From assembly GCF_000331775.1 (NCBI RefSeq), contig NZ_CAPJ01000133.1:1-21167 (forward strand): a DNA stretch of 21,167 bases. The letters are read 5' to 3'. Under the pieces are notes generated by a model that was given only the letters and a program-made list of their open reading frames with translations, searched no databases and had not been told where the DNA came from. Each line of letters begins with the position of its first letter. Within the stretch, counting starts at the first letter, position 1. This stretch comes from Xanthomonas translucens pv. translucens DSM 18974. Its GTDB lineage: Bacteria; Pseudomonadota; Gammaproteobacteria; Xanthomonadales; Xanthomonadaceae. The position numbers and the translations under genes were made by a program. Below are positions 6,891 through 15,733 of the stretch, one piece after another.

Positions 6891-8150
6891 TTATTCGCTA
6901 GCCAGATCCTCTCGCATCGAATACAAAGGATCAAAGATCCACTGCAGCAGGCTTCTTCTCTCACCAAGAATATCAGCCTCAACAACCATCCCGGGCAATA
7001 GCGGCTCATATTTGCCATGTACGTTGATGGCTTGCTGATTAATACTAGCTATAAGACGATAATAGCTATCCATTTCGGCTTTTCCAATTTGCGCCTTTGG
7101 CTCCTCCTCGAGCGCGTTGCGCGCAACTCGCTCGACCACACCCACGCCATGCCCAAACTTTTGGTAAGGGAACGCTTGATATCTAATATTAACTTTATCG
7201 CCACTCTTCACAAAGCCAATAGCTCGCCCCGGCACCTTTATCTCCGCCTCAAGGTGATCATCAGACGGAAGAATATTCGCTATAATCTTGCCTGACTGGA
7301 TAGCTTGGCCCGGCTTGTATAAGGCGCTTGCGACTATTCCAGACACAGGAGCAATTATGGCAACCTCGCCACGGATGGAATTTTCAATTGCCTCCTGCGC
7401 AAGCTCAGCCACGCTATTATCGTAAGAAGCAGAGTTAAGCTTTTGCTGCTCGGGAAGCTCAAATAGCGCTTGACGAAGTTGAGCGACAGTTCGCTGGCTT
7501 ACCGCTTTACTTCTCTTCAACTCATCAATGCCACTACTTAGGGACAGCAATTCCGTCTCTTGCTGCTTGATTTGCGTTAAACTAATATAATACCCATCCC
7601 TGAGCTGACGCATTCTACCCAGTATCTCCTCAGCTATGCCAATCTGTTTCCGCCGATTTAATATCTGATTATCAAGCTGCGACAGCTCTTGTTTAGCGGC
7701 TTCCAGCTGTTGCCGTAGACCCGCCTCTTGAGCGTTGAGTTGCTGGCTATGATATAGCTTCGAGCGCTCAACGCTTTTCATCCTAATATCAAGCTGTTCA
7801 TTTATTGCTTTCCCCGCGTCACCACTTCGCACAGTCATACTGGAAATCGCGACTATCGCAATGGTCTGACCGGCGTGAACCGCATCACCTTCCTGAACAT
7901 CCACACGAGATAGTACGCCAGTGGCTGGCGCCAGAATTATTGACATGCCTTTCGCAGGCACCAATTCGCCGAATACGCGTGATCGATGTGTATATTCACC
8001 GAATATCAAAAATAGAATAACTGAAATCGCAGCAAGCGCTGCGACTAAGCACAACGAGCCCAGAGCCGGGGGTTGGCTTATTGAAAAACTCCCTAGCCAC
8101 CTTGACTGCGTCGAGTCGAGTGCTTCTTGGCGAAAAAATTTACTTTGCAT
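6891..8150 (-). CDS. HlyD-family membrane fusion protein of the peptide exporter
   Basis: A 419-residue protein with the usual layout of the adaptor that works with bacteriocin ABC exporters. A short cytoplasmic N-terminus is followed by one membrane segment at about 30-50 (LGSLCLVAALAAISVILFLIF). Next comes a beta-barrel/lipoyl half (ILAPATGVLSRVDVQEGDAVHAGQ), a long coiled coil at about 125-255 rich in Gln, Leu and Glu, the second lipoyl half (IIAPVSGIVASALYKPGQAI) and a C-terminal barrel (PFLYQK-like PYQKFGHGVGVVE). It would join the C39 ABC protein (1153-3240) in the inner membrane to a TolC-like channel; no such channel gene is in the window. The start at 8150 has an AAGGA 13 nt upstream, so it is not ideal. 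It is the first gene after the promoter at 8180-8209 and lies 82 bp ahead of the precursor gene. AT-rich. Confidence 0.93.
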   Translation of the reverse strand: MQSKFFRQEALDSTQSRWLGSFSISQPPALGSLCLVAALAAISVILFLIFGEYTHRSRVFGELVPAKGMSIILAPATGVLSRVDVQEGDAVHAGQTIAIVAISSMTVRSGDAGKAINEQLDIRMKSVERSKLYHSQQLNAQEAGLRQQLEAAKQELSQLDNQILNRRKQIGIAEEILGRMRQLRDGYYISLTQIKQQETELLSLSSGIDELKRSKAVSQRTVAQLRQALFELPEQQKLNSASYDNSVAELAQEAIENSIRGEVAIIAPVSGIVASALYKPGQAIQSGKIIANILPSDDHLEAEIKVPGRAIGFVKSGDKVNIRYQAFPYQKFGHGVGVVERVARNALEEEPKAQIGKAEMDSYYRLIASINQQAINVHGKYEPLLPGMVVEADILGERRSLLQWIFDPLYSMREDLASE

Positions 8151-8179
8151 TTAGCACATCACATCCTTGATGTAGCTGA

Positions 8180-8209
8180 AAGATACAACTCCCCAATTTC
8201 ATTTGTCAA
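8180..8209 (-). promoter_or_regulatory. Sigma-70-like promoter of the graspetide operon
   Basis: On the minus strand a perfect TTGACA (-35, 8204-8209), an 18-bp spacer and TATCTT (-10, 8180-8185). Transcription would start near 8173, some 20 bp before the HlyD start. No other convincing promoter is seen before the precursor gene, so one transcript could cover the whole island. Confidence 0.6.
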
Positions 8210-8234
8210 CTGAATCGCTCCGACTTTGGAACTG

Positions 8235-8255
8235 CCCCCCCCCCCCACACACACC
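8235..8255. repeat. C12 tract followed by a short CA repeat, just upstream of the operon promoter
   Basis: Twelve C (8235-8246) followed by four CA units on the plus strand, seen as GT repeats then G12 on the minus strand. The G tract ends 25 bp upstream of the -35 box, where an UP element or activator would bind. It may vary in length between cells. Confidence 0.9.
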
Positions 8256-8387
8256 GGAAGTGGGACAAAATTCCAGGGATCAGTTCACTTTCGGTAAGGC
8301 TCCACGGCAGGCATCCAACTGCAATGGCGACACCCCGCACCCTACACGCAGAACGCGCGCCACACCACACCGGCGTGCGCCCGTCCC

Positions 8388-8417
8388 ACAAACAAAACGC
8401 CCCGCACAAGGCGGGGC
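8388..8417 (-). terminator. Intrinsic terminator for secA
   Basis: Perfect 7-bp stem GCCCCGC/GCGGGGC with a five-base loop (8399-8417), followed on the minus strand by GTTTTGTTTG. It is about 300 bp past the secA stop, beyond the two 117-bp repeats, and separates secA from the island's promoter. Confidence 0.75.
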
Positions 8418-8463
8418 TGTTGCGACAAGGGTTTGACAATCACCGCAGCCCATCTGGAGCCAC

Positions 8464-8697
8464 AGCCCCCTTTAGTAAAGGGGGCGCGCCGATAGGCGCG
8501 GGGATTTGGAGGCTGATGAGCTGGGGCCCGCACTTTGCGCAGCAAAGCGTGGGGCTGGTGCGCGATTGCGCAACAGCGCTCCCCCCCTTTAGCAAAGGGG
8601 GCGCGCCGATAGGCGCGGGGTTGTGGAGGCTTATGAGCCGGGGCCCGCGTTTTGCGAAGCAAAGCGTGGGGCTGATGCGCGAGTGCGTAACAGCGCT
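8464..8697. repeat. Two tandem 117-bp imperfect repeats downstream of secA
   Basis: Copies at 8464-8580 and 8581-8697. Each holds the palindrome CCCCCTTTAG(T/C)AAAGGGGG, then GCGCGCC-GATA-GGCGCG, then a variable block ending in GGGCTG(G/A)TGCGCGA and AACAGCGCT. The copies differ at scattered positions. They lie in the 297-bp space between the secA stop and its terminator. CCCCCTTTAGNAAAGGGGG-type palindromes are, from memory, common between genes in Xanthomonas; open frames crossing them are not genes. Confidence 0.85.
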
Positions 8698-8714
8698 CGC
8701 ATCAGCGCTCGCTC

Positions 8715-11453
8715 CTAGCTCAACTGCCCATGACAATGCTTGTACTTCTTGCCGCTGCCGCACGGGCACGGATCGTTGCGGCCGACCTTGGGCGCCTCGC
8801 GGGTGACCTGCGCCACCTGCTGCGGATTGGCGCCCAGCGCCAGTTGCTCGGCTTCCTCGTCGGCGCTGTAGCCGCCGGCGTCCTGGTGCTGGAACTGCGC
8901 CTGGCGCAGCTGCGCCTCCATCTGCTGCCGTTCCTGCGCTTCCAGCGCCGCCACTTCTTCCTCGCTGCGGATGCGCACGCGCGCCAGCAAGGTCACCACC
9001 TCGCGCTTGGCGTGCTCGAGCATCTCCGAGAACAACTCGAAGGCTTCCTTCTTGTATTCCTGCTTGGGCTGCTTCTGCGCATAGCCGCGCAGGTGGATGC
9101 CCTGGCGCAGGTAGTCCATGCGCGCCAGATGCTCCTTCCAGCTCTGGTCGAGCACGGTCAGCATCACGTGCTTTTCCAGCGCGCGCATGGTCTCGCCGCC
9201 GACCGCCGCTTCCTTCTCCTGGAAGTGGCGATCGACTTCCTCGCGCACCTTCTCGGCGATGCCGGCCGCGTCGAGTTCCTCGTGGCGCTTGACCAGGTCG
9301 GTCAGCGACAGCGGCAGGCCCAGATCGCTGGACAGGGTCGCTTCCAGCCCGGCCAGGTCCCACTGCTCGTCGATCGAGTTCGGCGGCACGAAGCGCGCCA
9401 CGATGTCGTAGATCACGTCGTCGCGGATGCCGTCGACGTTGTCCTTGACCGACTCGGCATCGAGCAGTTCGTCGCGCTGCGCGTAGATCACCTTGCGCTG
9501 GTCGTTGTTGACGTCGTCGAAGTCGAGCAGGTTCTTGCGGATGTCGAAGTTGTGCGCCTCGACCTTGCGCTGCGCCTTCTCGATCTGGCGGCTGACCAGC
9601 TTGTCCTCGATGACGTCGTCTTCCTTCATGCCCATCATCCGCATCGCCTTCTGCACCCAGTCGGAGGCGAAGATGCGCATCAGGTTGTCTTCCAGCGACA
9701 GGTAGAAGCGCGAGGAACCCGGATCGCCCTGGCGGCCGGAGCGGCCGCGCAGCTGGTTGTCGATACGCCGCGACTCGTGGCGCTCGGTACCGATGATGTG
9801 TAGGCCGCCGGCGGCCTTGACCGCGTCGTGGCGCTCCTGCCAGGCGGCCTTCAGGCGCGCGCGCTCGGCGTCGCTGAGGTCTTCGCCCAGCGCCTGCAGT
9901 TCCGCTTCCAGCGAGCCGCCGAGCACGATGTCGGTACCGCGGCCGGCCATGTTGGTGGCGATGGTCACCGCGCCCGGCTGGCCGGCGTTGGCAACGATCT
10001 GCGCCTCGCGTTCGTGCTGCTTGGCGTTGAGCACCTCGTGCGTGACCCCGGCCTTGCGCAGGTGCTCGGACAGCATCTCCGAGGTTTCGATCGAGGTGGT
10101 GCCGACCAGCACCGGCTGGCCGCGCTTGGCGCAGTCCTCGATGTCGGCAAGCACCGCGTTGAACTTGCCCTGGCGATTGAGGAACACCTGGTCCGGCCAG
10201 TCCTTGCGGATGGTGGGGCGGTTGGTGGGGATCACCACCACTTCCAGGTTGTAGATGCTCTGGAATTCGTAGGCTTCGGTATCGGCCGTACCGGTCATGC
10301 CGGACAGCTTCTTGTACATGCGGAACAGGTTCTGGAAGGTGATGCTGGCCAGCGTCTGGTTCTCGCGCTGCACCGGCACGCCTTCCTTCGCCTCCACCGC
10401 CTGGTGCAGGCCGTCGGACCAGCGCCGGCCCGGCAGCGTGCGCCCGGTGAATTCGTCGACGATGACCACTTCGCCGTCGCGCACGATGTAGTCCACGTCG
10501 CGCTGGTAGATCGCATGCGCGCGCAGCGCGGCGTTGAGGTGATGCACCACGCTGAGGTTCTGCGCGCCGTACAGGCGGTCCTCGTCGTTGGTCAGGATGC
10601 CGGCCGCGCGCAGCAACTCTTCGGCGTGCTCCATGCCGGCCTCGGAGAGATGCACCTGCTTGCCCTTCTCATCGACCCAGAAATCGCCCTCGCCTTCCTC
10701 CGACTCCTGCTTGGTGAGCTGCGGCACGATGCGGTTGACGCGGATGTACAGCTCCGGCGAATCGTCGGCCGGGCCGGAGATGATCAGCGGGGTGCGCGCC
10801 TCGTCGATCAGGATCGAGTCCACTTCGTCGACGATGGCGTAGTTCAGGCCGCGCTGGTAACGGTCGGCCTTGGACAGCGCCATGTTGTCGCGCAGGTAGT
10901 CGAAGCCGAATTCGTTGTTGGTGCCGTAGGTGATGTCGGCGGCATAGGCGGCGTGCTTGTCGCTGTGCGGCATGCCCGGATAGACCACGCCCACGCTCAG
11001 CCCCAGCCAGTTGTACAGCTTGCCCATCTGCGCGGCGTCGCGGCGCGCCAGATAGTCGTTGACGGTGACCACGTGCACGCCCTTGTCTTCCAGCGCGTTG
11101 AGGTACACCGGCAACGTCGCCACCAGGGTCTTGCCTTCGCCGGTGCGCATTTCCGCGATCTTGCCCAGGTGCAGGACCATGCCGCCGATCAGCTGCACGT
11201 CGTAGTGGCGCATGCCGAGCACGCGGCGGCTGGCCTCGCGGCACACCGCGAACGCTTCCGGCAGCACCTTGTCCAGGCTCTCGCCGCTGGCGATGCGGCC
11301 GCGCAGTTCCGGGGTCTTGGCCTGCAGCTGCGCGTCGGAGAGCTGCTCCATCTCCGGTTCCAGCGCATTGACCTTGGCGACGATACGGTGGAGCTGACGC
11401 AGCTGGCGTTCGTTGCGACTACCGAAAACGCGAGTAAGCAGACTGTTGATCAT
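8715..11453 (-). CDS. secA: Preprotein translocase ATPase SecA
   Basis: A 912-residue motor that drives unfolded preproteins through the SecYEG channel at the inner membrane. It starts at 11453 ([20 protein letters not shown]); a longer frame to 11552 has non-family sequence. Walker A is MRTGEGKT (102-109), and the DEAD-like box is in [20 protein letters not shown]. The IRA1/helicase motif II region carries GTDIVLGG and the conserved [26 protein letters not shown]. The C-terminus ends in the zinc-binding SEC-C motif [17 protein letters not shown] (three Cys, one His), which binds SecB and lipids. It lies 163 bp after the M23 gene with a hairpin in between. GC-rich, intact, of normal length. 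No secM-like arrest gene is seen upstream. Confidence 0.98.
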   Translation of the reverse strand: MINSLLTRVFGSRNERQLRQLHRIVAKVNALEPEMEQLSDAQLQAKTPELRGRIASGESLDKVLPEAFAVCREASRRVLGMRHYDVQLIGGMVLHLGKIAEMRTGEGKTLVATLPVYLNALEDKGVHVVTVNDYLARRDAAQMGKLYNWLGLSVGVVYPGMPHSDKHAAYAADITYGTNNEFGFDYLRDNMALSKADRYQRGLNYAIVDEVDSILIDEARTPLIISGPADDSPELYIRVNRIVPQLTKQESEEGEGDFWVDEKGKQVHLSEAGMEHAEELLRAAGILTNDEDRLYGAQNLSVVHHLNAALRAHAIYQRDVDYIVRDGEVVIVDEFTGRTLPGRRWSDGLHQAVEAKEGVPVQRENQTLASITFQNLFRMYKKLSGMTGTADTEAYEFQSIYNLEVVVIPTNRPTIRKDWPDQVFLNRQGKFNAVLADIEDCAKRGQPVLVGTTSIETSEMLSEHLRKAGVTHEVLNAKQHEREAQIVANAGQPGAVTIATNMAGRGTDIVLGGSLEAELQALGEDLSDAERARLKAAWQERHDAVKAAGGLHIIGTERHESRRIDNQLRGRSGRQGDPGSSRFYLSLEDNLMRIFASDWVQKAMRMMGMKEDDVIEDKLVSRQIEKAQRKVEAHNFDIRKNLLDFDDVNNDQRKVIYAQRDELLDAESVKDNVDGIRDDVIYDIVARFVPPNSIDEQWDLAGLEATLSSDLGLPLSLTDLVKRHEELDAAGIAEKVREEVDRHFQEKEAAVGGETMRALEKHVMLTVLDQSWKEHLARMDYLRQGIHLRGYAQKQPKQEYKKEAFELFSEMLEHAKREVVTLLARVRIRSEEEVAALEAQERQQMEAQLRQAQFQHQDAGGYSADEEAEQLALGANPQQVAQVTREAPKVGRNDPCPCGSGKKYKHCHGQLS

Positions 11454-11516
11454 TGAAGGAACCGGTTGGAAAGGAACGCCCGTACGGCCCAATCCCCCAG
11501 GGAATCGGCGGGCCGC

Positions 11517-11544
11517 AAACGAAACAGGGCGCGAGGCGCCCTGT
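11517..11544 (-). terminator. Hairpin between the M23 gene and secA (terminator or leader element)
   Basis: ACAGGGCGC and GCGCCCTGT form a perfect 9-bp stem around GAG (11524-11544), with TTTCGTTTG on the 3' side of the minus strand. It could end the M23 transcript or act as a leader hairpin for secA, which starts 70 bp further on. Confidence 0.55.
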
Positions 11545-11616
11545 CGTGGCAAAGCGTATTGTAGCTTGGGGCGGGCTTCGGCGATTCAAGCGCCGGCACG
11601 CCGCCCCAGGCCCGAC

Positions 11617-12564
11617 TCAGCCGCGGCCGCGGCGGCCTACCGGGGTGGCGCCGTCGCCGAGGAACTTGGCCGGATTCATCACTACGCCGTCCTTCCAGAC
11701 CTCGAAATGCACGTGCGCGCCGGTGGAACGGCCGGTGGAGCCGGCCTTGGCCACTTCCTGGCCAACCCGCACCAGGTCGCCGACCTTCACCGACAAGCGC
11801 GAATTGTGCGCGTAGCGGGTGACATACCCGTTGCTGTGATCGACCTCGACCACGTTGCCGTAGCCGCCGCGCACGCCCGAGTAGCTGACCACGCCGTCGG
11901 CCACGGCCAGCACCGGGTCGCCGACGTTGGCGTGGAAGTCGATGCCCTTGTGGTTGCCGGCGCCACGTCCGAACGGATCGGCGCGGCCGCCGAAACCGGA
12001 GGTGATGTAGCTGTTGCGGATCGGCATCCGCGACGGCACCGCGTTCTGGTCGAGCTGGTGGTCGAACAGCAGCGATTCGAGCACCGACAGCTGCTGGCCG
12101 GAGGTGGCGAACTGCTGCTGCAGCCCGTCCAGCTCCTTGCCCAGCTGCGGCGCCGGCATGTCCTGGCTGACCTCGTCGTCGCCGCCACCGACGCCGACCG
12201 GCTGGTCGAAGTCGAATTCGCCGTCCTGCAGCTTGCCCATGCGGGTCAGGCGTTCGCCCAGCGCGTTCAGCCGCGTGGCCTGCGCCTGCAGTTCGCCCAG
12301 CCGCGCGGCCAGCGCGTTGACCTGGGTCTGCGCGTCGCGGCGCACCTGCGCCAGTTCGGCGTCCTGCTTGTGCAGCCTGGCCCGCAGCTGCGCCGAACCG
12401 ACAAAGCCGGTCGCGGCGCTGACGCCGATGCCGAGTACCATGCCCACCGCCAGCACCGTGCCCAGCACGGCCAGGGGACGCCGGTCTGCGAACTCGCGCA
12501 GCCGCCACGGCAGGTCCTTTATCCCCTTTTCACGCGAATTGATTACGATCTTCTTAAACGCCAT
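11617..12564 (-). CDS. M23 (LytM-like) peptidoglycan endopeptidase
   Basis: A 315-residue cell-wall enzyme. A short Arg/Lys-rich N-terminus (MAFKKIVINSREKGIKDLPW) is followed by a membrane segment at about 31-53, then a coiled coil (to about 110), a linker and the M23 domain. The zinc site shows as H and D in NHKGIDFHANVGDPVLAVADG and the HVHFEV motif near the C-terminus, so it should be an active endopeptidase rather than a LytM regulator. It ends at 11617, one gene before secA. I take the ATG at 12564; an ATG at 12576 would add MKTH. The dciA start on the other strand lies 11 bp away, so the two divergent genes have overlapping start regions. No Shine-Dalgarno is visible for either. Confidence 0.9.
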   Translation of the reverse strand: MAFKKIVINSREKGIKDLPWRLREFADRRPLAVLGTVLAVGMVLGIGVSAATGFVGSAQLRARLHKQDAELAQVRRDAQTQVNALAARLGELQAQATRLNALGERLTRMGKLQDGEFDFDQPVGVGGGDDEVSQDMPAPQLGKELDGLQQQFATSGQQLSVLESLLFDHQLDQNAVPSRMPIRNSYITSGFGGRADPFGRGAGNHKGIDFHANVGDPVLAVADGVVSYSGVRGGYGNVVEVDHSNGYVTRYAHNSRLSVKVGDLVRVGQEVAKAGSTGRSTGAHVHFEVWKDGVVMNPAKFLGDGATPVGRRGRG

Positions 12565-12574
12565 ATGAGTTTTC

Positions 12575-13051
12575 ATGTCTAAGCGAAAGTCCGGCGAGGG
12601 CCATACCACCGCGCCGATGCCGGCGTTGGACGCCGCATTGGCGGACAAGGTGGGCGACCCGTTGCGGCGTGCCTTGTGGCTCGACGCGCTGGACCGACAA
12701 TTGCGCCCCCATCTGCCGCCAAACCTGGCCTCCCGTTGTCGGTTGGCCAATGTGAACGGCGAACAGCTCGTTTTTCTGGTTGACTCTCCGGTCTGGCATG
12801 CCCGGGTCAGGCTCGCCGAGGCCGATATCCTCGCTGCGGCCCGGTCCCTCGGGCTGAAGGCCACCAGGGTGACTGTCAAGATTGCGACTGCATCGGCGCA
12901 TTCCCCAATGCAACAGGCAAGAAGCAAGCCAGCACCGGTTTCCGCAGCGACGCACAAGGGATTGCGCGACGCGCTGGCATCCTTGCAGGACGTCGATTCC
13001 ACGGTGCCTGGAGCAACGACGGCCTCCGGCCGCCGCAGTCTGCGCACGTAG
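12575..13051 (+). CDS. dciA: DciA-family (DUF721) replicative helicase loader
   Basis: A 158-residue protein, the only plus-strand gene. The N-terminal half (PLRRALWLDALDRQLRPHLPPNLASRCRLANVNGEQLVFLVDSPVWHARVRLAE) has the DUF721 KH-like fold signature, including the LVFLVDSPVWHARVR strand-turn-strand. The C-terminus is low in complexity (SRKP, many Ala and Ser) and probably disordered. DciA interacts with DnaB in bacteria that lack DnaC; its gene is commonly found near secA, as here. Start at 12575 is the only fit; no Shine-Dalgarno is seen. It is convergent with lpxC, 148 bp apart, with no evident terminator between. Confidence 0.85.
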   Translation: MSKRKSGEGHTTAPMPALDAALADKVGDPLRRALWLDALDRQLRPHLPPNLASRCRLANVNGEQLVFLVDSPVWHARVRLAEADILAAARSLGLKATRVTVKIATASAHSPMQQARSKPAPVSAATHKGLRDALASLQDVDSTVPGATTASGRRSLRT

Positions 13052-13199
13052 GCACGCACGTCACGACCCGACGCATCCTAGCCGGCGCCGGCGTCGAGGT
13101 CGTTACCAATTCGTTAAATATAAGTTAAGAAGGGCCAAAAACACAACGGATCGCCCATTCCGTGATCCAGGAACGCCCCCGGCCGCGGAGCGCGAAACT

Positions 13200-14111
13200 T
13201 TAGGCGTAGGCCACCGCCCCGTAGGCCACCGGTGCCGGCACGGCCTTGGAATCGAAGCTCACCCACTCCCACGCCGCCTGCTCGGCGAGCAGCGCGCGCA
13301 CCAGCTTGTTGTTCAGCGCATGGCCGGATTTGTAGCCTTCGTAGGCACCGAGGATGGCACCGCCGGCCAGATACAGGTCGCCGATCGCATCGAGGATCTT
13401 GTGCCGCACGAACTCGTCGGCGTAACGCAGGCCGTCGTCGTTGAGCACGCGGAACTCGTCGAGCACGATGGCGTTGTCCATCGACCCGCCCAGGCCCAGG
13501 TTGCGCTCGCGCATGTATTCCAGGTCGCGCATGAAGCCGAAGGTGCGCGCGCGGGAGATTTCCTTGATATAGGCCATGGTCGAGAACTCGATTTCCTGGC
13601 GCGACTGCTTGGCCGGGATCATCGGGTGGTCGAACTGGATGGTGAAGCCCAGCTTGTAGCCGTCGTACGGCGCGAAGCGGGCGATCTTGTCGCCGTCGCG
13701 CACTTCCACCGGCCGCTTGATGCGGATGAAGCGCTTGGGCTTGCCCTGCTCGACGATGCCCGCGGACTGCAGCAGGAACACGAACGGGCCGGAGGAACCG
13801 TCCATGATCGGCAATTCGGCCGAGGACAGCTCGACGATGGCGTTGTCCACGCCGAGGCCGGCCATCGCCGACATCAGGTGTTCCACCGTCTGGATCTTGG
13901 CCTCGCCACGGCTCAGCCCGGTGCACAGCGTGGTCTCGGTGACCAGTTCGGCATCGGCCGGCACTTCCACTGCCGGTTCCAGATCCACGCGCCGGAACAC
14001 GATGCCGTGATCGGCCGGCGCAGGACGCAGGGTCATGTACACCTTGTCGCCACTATGCAAGCCTACGCCGGTGGCGCGGATCGTGTTCTTGAGGGTGCGT
14101 TGCTGGGTCAT
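13200..14111 (-). CDS. lpxC: UDP-3-O-acyl-N-acetylglucosamine deacetylase LpxC
   Basis: A 303-residue zinc enzyme that carries out the committed step of lipid A synthesis. Zinc ligands H78 (VEHLMSA), H237 and D241 ([10 protein letters not shown]) are present, and so is the catalytic H264 (GHALNNKL). The length is the usual one. It starts at 14111 with [21 protein letters not shown], the standard family N-terminus, and ends at 13200. It lies 375 bp after ftsZ, as in other gammaproteobacteria, and probably has its own promoter (14162-14191) since a terminator precedes it. GC-rich and intact. Confidence 0.98.
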   Translation of the reverse strand: MTQQRTLKNTIRATGVGLHSGDKVYMTLRPAPADHGIVFRRVDLEPAVEVPADAELVTETTLCTGLSRGEAKIQTVEHLMSAMAGLGVDNAIVELSSAELPIMDGSSGPFVFLLQSAGIVEQGKPKRFIRIKRPVEVRDGDKIARFAPYDGYKLGFTIQFDHPMIPAKQSRQEIEFSTMAYIKEISRARTFGFMRDLEYMRERNLGLGGSMDNAIVLDEFRVLNDDGLRYADEFVRHKILDAIGDLYLAGGAILGAYEGYKSGHALNNKLVRALLAEQAAWEWVSFDSKAVPAPVAYGAVAYA

Positions 14112-14130
14112 GGGAGACAGTCTGGGAACG

Positions 14131-14150
14131 TCAGTTCAGACGGGAACTGA
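14131..14150. other. Inverted repeat in the lpxC leader
   Basis: TCAGTTC and GAACTGA, 7 bp each around a six-base loop, 20 bp upstream of the lpxC start. It could be an operator or an mRNA hairpin; nothing identifies a factor. Confidence 0.4.
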
Positions 14151-14161
14151 ACGGAATTGAG

Positions 14162-14191
14162 AATATCACGCGTTTAGCCAAATTTTAACAA
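14162..14191 (-). promoter_or_regulatory. Possible lpxC promoter
   Basis: On the minus strand TTGTTA (14186-14191), an 18-bp spacer and GATATT (14162-14167). The boxes are imperfect; I list it because a terminator lies upstream and lpxC needs a start of its own. Confidence 0.35.
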
Positions 14192-14245
14192 GACGGTCAC
14201 AGCGTCCTATTTGCGCAACGCTGGCGGAGGCCGGCGTCGCGGTCG

Positions 14246-14277
14246 CAAAAACCTGCCGGGTCGAGGCGACCCGGCAG
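14246..14277 (-). terminator. Intrinsic terminator downstream of ftsZ
   Basis: Perfect 9-bp stem CTGCCGGGT/ACCCGGCAG (14253-14277, seven-base loop), followed on the minus strand by GTTTTTG. It should stop most transcription coming from ftsZ before it reaches lpxC. Confidence 0.75.
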
Positions 14278-14358
14278 CAAAGGGACACGGCGCGCCGATC
14301 AGGCGGACACTCCCGATCGACGATGTTGCGGCCGGAGCAAGGCCGGCCTGGCGAAACC

Positions 14359-14508
14359 TCAGTCGGCCTGGCGGCGCAGGGCGGGCCGCGTGCTTGCGAA
14401 GCACTGCTTCGCACGCGGACCCGCGCCTGGCCATGGATGGCAGGGCTGGGCCATCCGCAAGCCGCACTGTCGCGCCAGGGACGGCATCAGTCGGCCTGGC
14501 GGCGCAGG
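14359..14508. repeat. 22-bp direct repeat of the ftsZ 3' end
   Basis: The last 22 bases of ftsZ at 14487-14508 (coding for the final residues RRQAD and the stop) recur exactly at 14359-14380, 128 bp downstream of the gene. Next to the copy, 14381-14424 is an imperfect hairpin of about 20 bp, with the perfect core TGCGAAGCA-C-TGCTTCGCA (14395-14413). The 106 bp between the two copies is GC-rich and non-coding. Confidence 0.85.
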
Positions 14509-15707
14509 AACGCCGGAATGTCCAGGTAATCGTTCGGCAGATCGGCCGCCGCCGGTGCCGGCGAGGAGGCGCCCGCCGCATCGCTGCTCGGACGCCGCAG
14601 GCCCAGGCCCATCGCACCGCCGACCGCCTTGGACACGGCGTCGCCGCCATGCTCGAAGTCGCCGAATTCCGGCTGACCGGTGGTGGCGTTGCGCACCAGC
14701 TTGATCGGCGCGCGCTGCTCCGGACGCTGGGTCTGCCGCGACACCGCACGATTCAGGCCGGTGGCGACCACGGTCACGCGGACCTCGTCCTGCATGTCCG
14801 GGTCGAGCACGGTGCCGACCACAACGGTCGCGTCTTCCGAGGCGAAGCCTTCGATGGTGCGGCCGATCTCGTCGAACTCGGCCATGGTGAAGTCCGGACC
14901 GGCGGTGATGTTGACCAGGATGCCGTTGGCGCCGGCCAGGTTGACGTCGTCCAGCAGCGGGTTCTGGATCGCCGCTTCGGCCGCGGCCTGCGCGCGGTCG
15001 TCGCCGCGGGCCGAGCCGGTGCCCATCATCGCCAGGCCCATTTCCGACATCACCGTGCGCACGTCGGCGAAGTCGACGTTGATCAGGCCCGGACGCACGA
15101 TCAGGTCGGCGATGCCCTGCACGGCGCCCTGCAGCACGTCGTTGGCGGCGCGGAACGCCTGGATCATGGTGGCGTTGCGGCCAAGCACGGTGATCAGCTT
15201 TTCGTTGGGGATGGTGATCAGCGAGTCGCAATGCTGGCTCAGTTCCTCGATGCCCTTCAGCGCGACCTGCATGCGCCGGCGGCCTTCGAACGGGAACGGC
15301 TTGGTGACCACGGCGACGGTCAGGATGCCCATCTCCTTGGCCAGCTGCGCGACCACGGGGGCGGCGCCGGTACCGGTGCCGCCACCCATGCCGGCGGTGA
15401 TGAACACCATGTCCGCGCCCTGCAGCGCGTCCATGATGCGTTCGCGGTCTTCCAGTGCGGCCTGGCGGCCGACCTCCGGGTTCGCGCCGGCGCCCAGGCC
15501 CTTGGTGACGTTGGTGCCGAGCTGCAGCTGCAGCTTGGCGCCGCAGTTCTTGATCGCCTGCGAGTCGGTGTTGGCGGTGATGAATTCCACCCCGTCCACG
15601 CTGCTGCTGACCATGTGCGCGACCGCGTTGCCGCCGCCGCCGCCCACGCCGACCACCTTGATTACCGCGTTGGGTGCCATCTTTTCAATCAGTTCGAAAT
15701 GCGCCAT
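14487..15707 (-). CDS. ftsZ: Cell division GTPase FtsZ
   Basis: A 406-residue tubulin homologue that forms the Z-ring. It starts at 15707 ([20 protein letters not shown]) with AGAGGA upstream, and has VGGGGGNAV (21-29), the tubulin signature GGGTGTG (108-114), and the T7 loop region [11 protein letters not shown]. It ends in the conserved C-terminal peptide [14 protein letters not shown] that binds FtsA and ZipA. The linker before it is low in complexity. It lies 194 bp after ftsA, across an inverted pair of heptamer arrays. An in-frame extension upstream to 15800 reads through the array and is not the start. Confidence 0.98.
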   Translation of the reverse strand: MAHFELIEKMAPNAVIKVVGVGGGGGNAVAHMVSSSVDGVEFITANTDSQAIKNCGAKLQLQLGTNVTKGLGAGANPEVGRQAALEDRERIMDALQGADMVFITAGMGGGTGTGAAPVVAQLAKEMGILTVAVVTKPFPFEGRRRMQVALKGIEELSQHCDSLITIPNEKLITVLGRNATMIQAFRAANDVLQGAVQGIADLIVRPGLINVDFADVRTVMSEMGLAMMGTGSARGDDRAQAAAEAAIQNPLLDDVNLAGANGILVNITAGPDFTMAEFDEIGRTIEGFASEDATVVVGTVLDPDMQDEVRVTVVATGLNRAVSRQTQRPEQRAPIKLVRNATTGQPEFGDFEHGGDAVSKAVGGAMGLGLRRPSSDAAGASSPAPAAADLPNDYLDIPAFLRRQAD

Positions 15708-15733
15708 GTCCGTTTTCCTCTTGTTATGGGGCC

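Noticed and set aside
1153..8255. Integrase, transposase or tRNA attachment site bounding the island
   Set aside because: I saw no such gene or tRNA, and no direct repeat at the island ends that I could confirm by eye.
8203..8806. Open frames crossing the C12 tract and the 117-bp repeats
   Set aside because: Their sequence is just the translated repeats (for example PPFSKGGAPIGAG twice); no ribosome site and no conserved motif.
9828..11456. Long plus-strand open frames antisense to secA (up to 542 residues)
   Set aside because: They mirror the high-GC coding bias of secA, have His/Arg/Ala-rich low-complexity composition and no family motifs; secA itself is complete.
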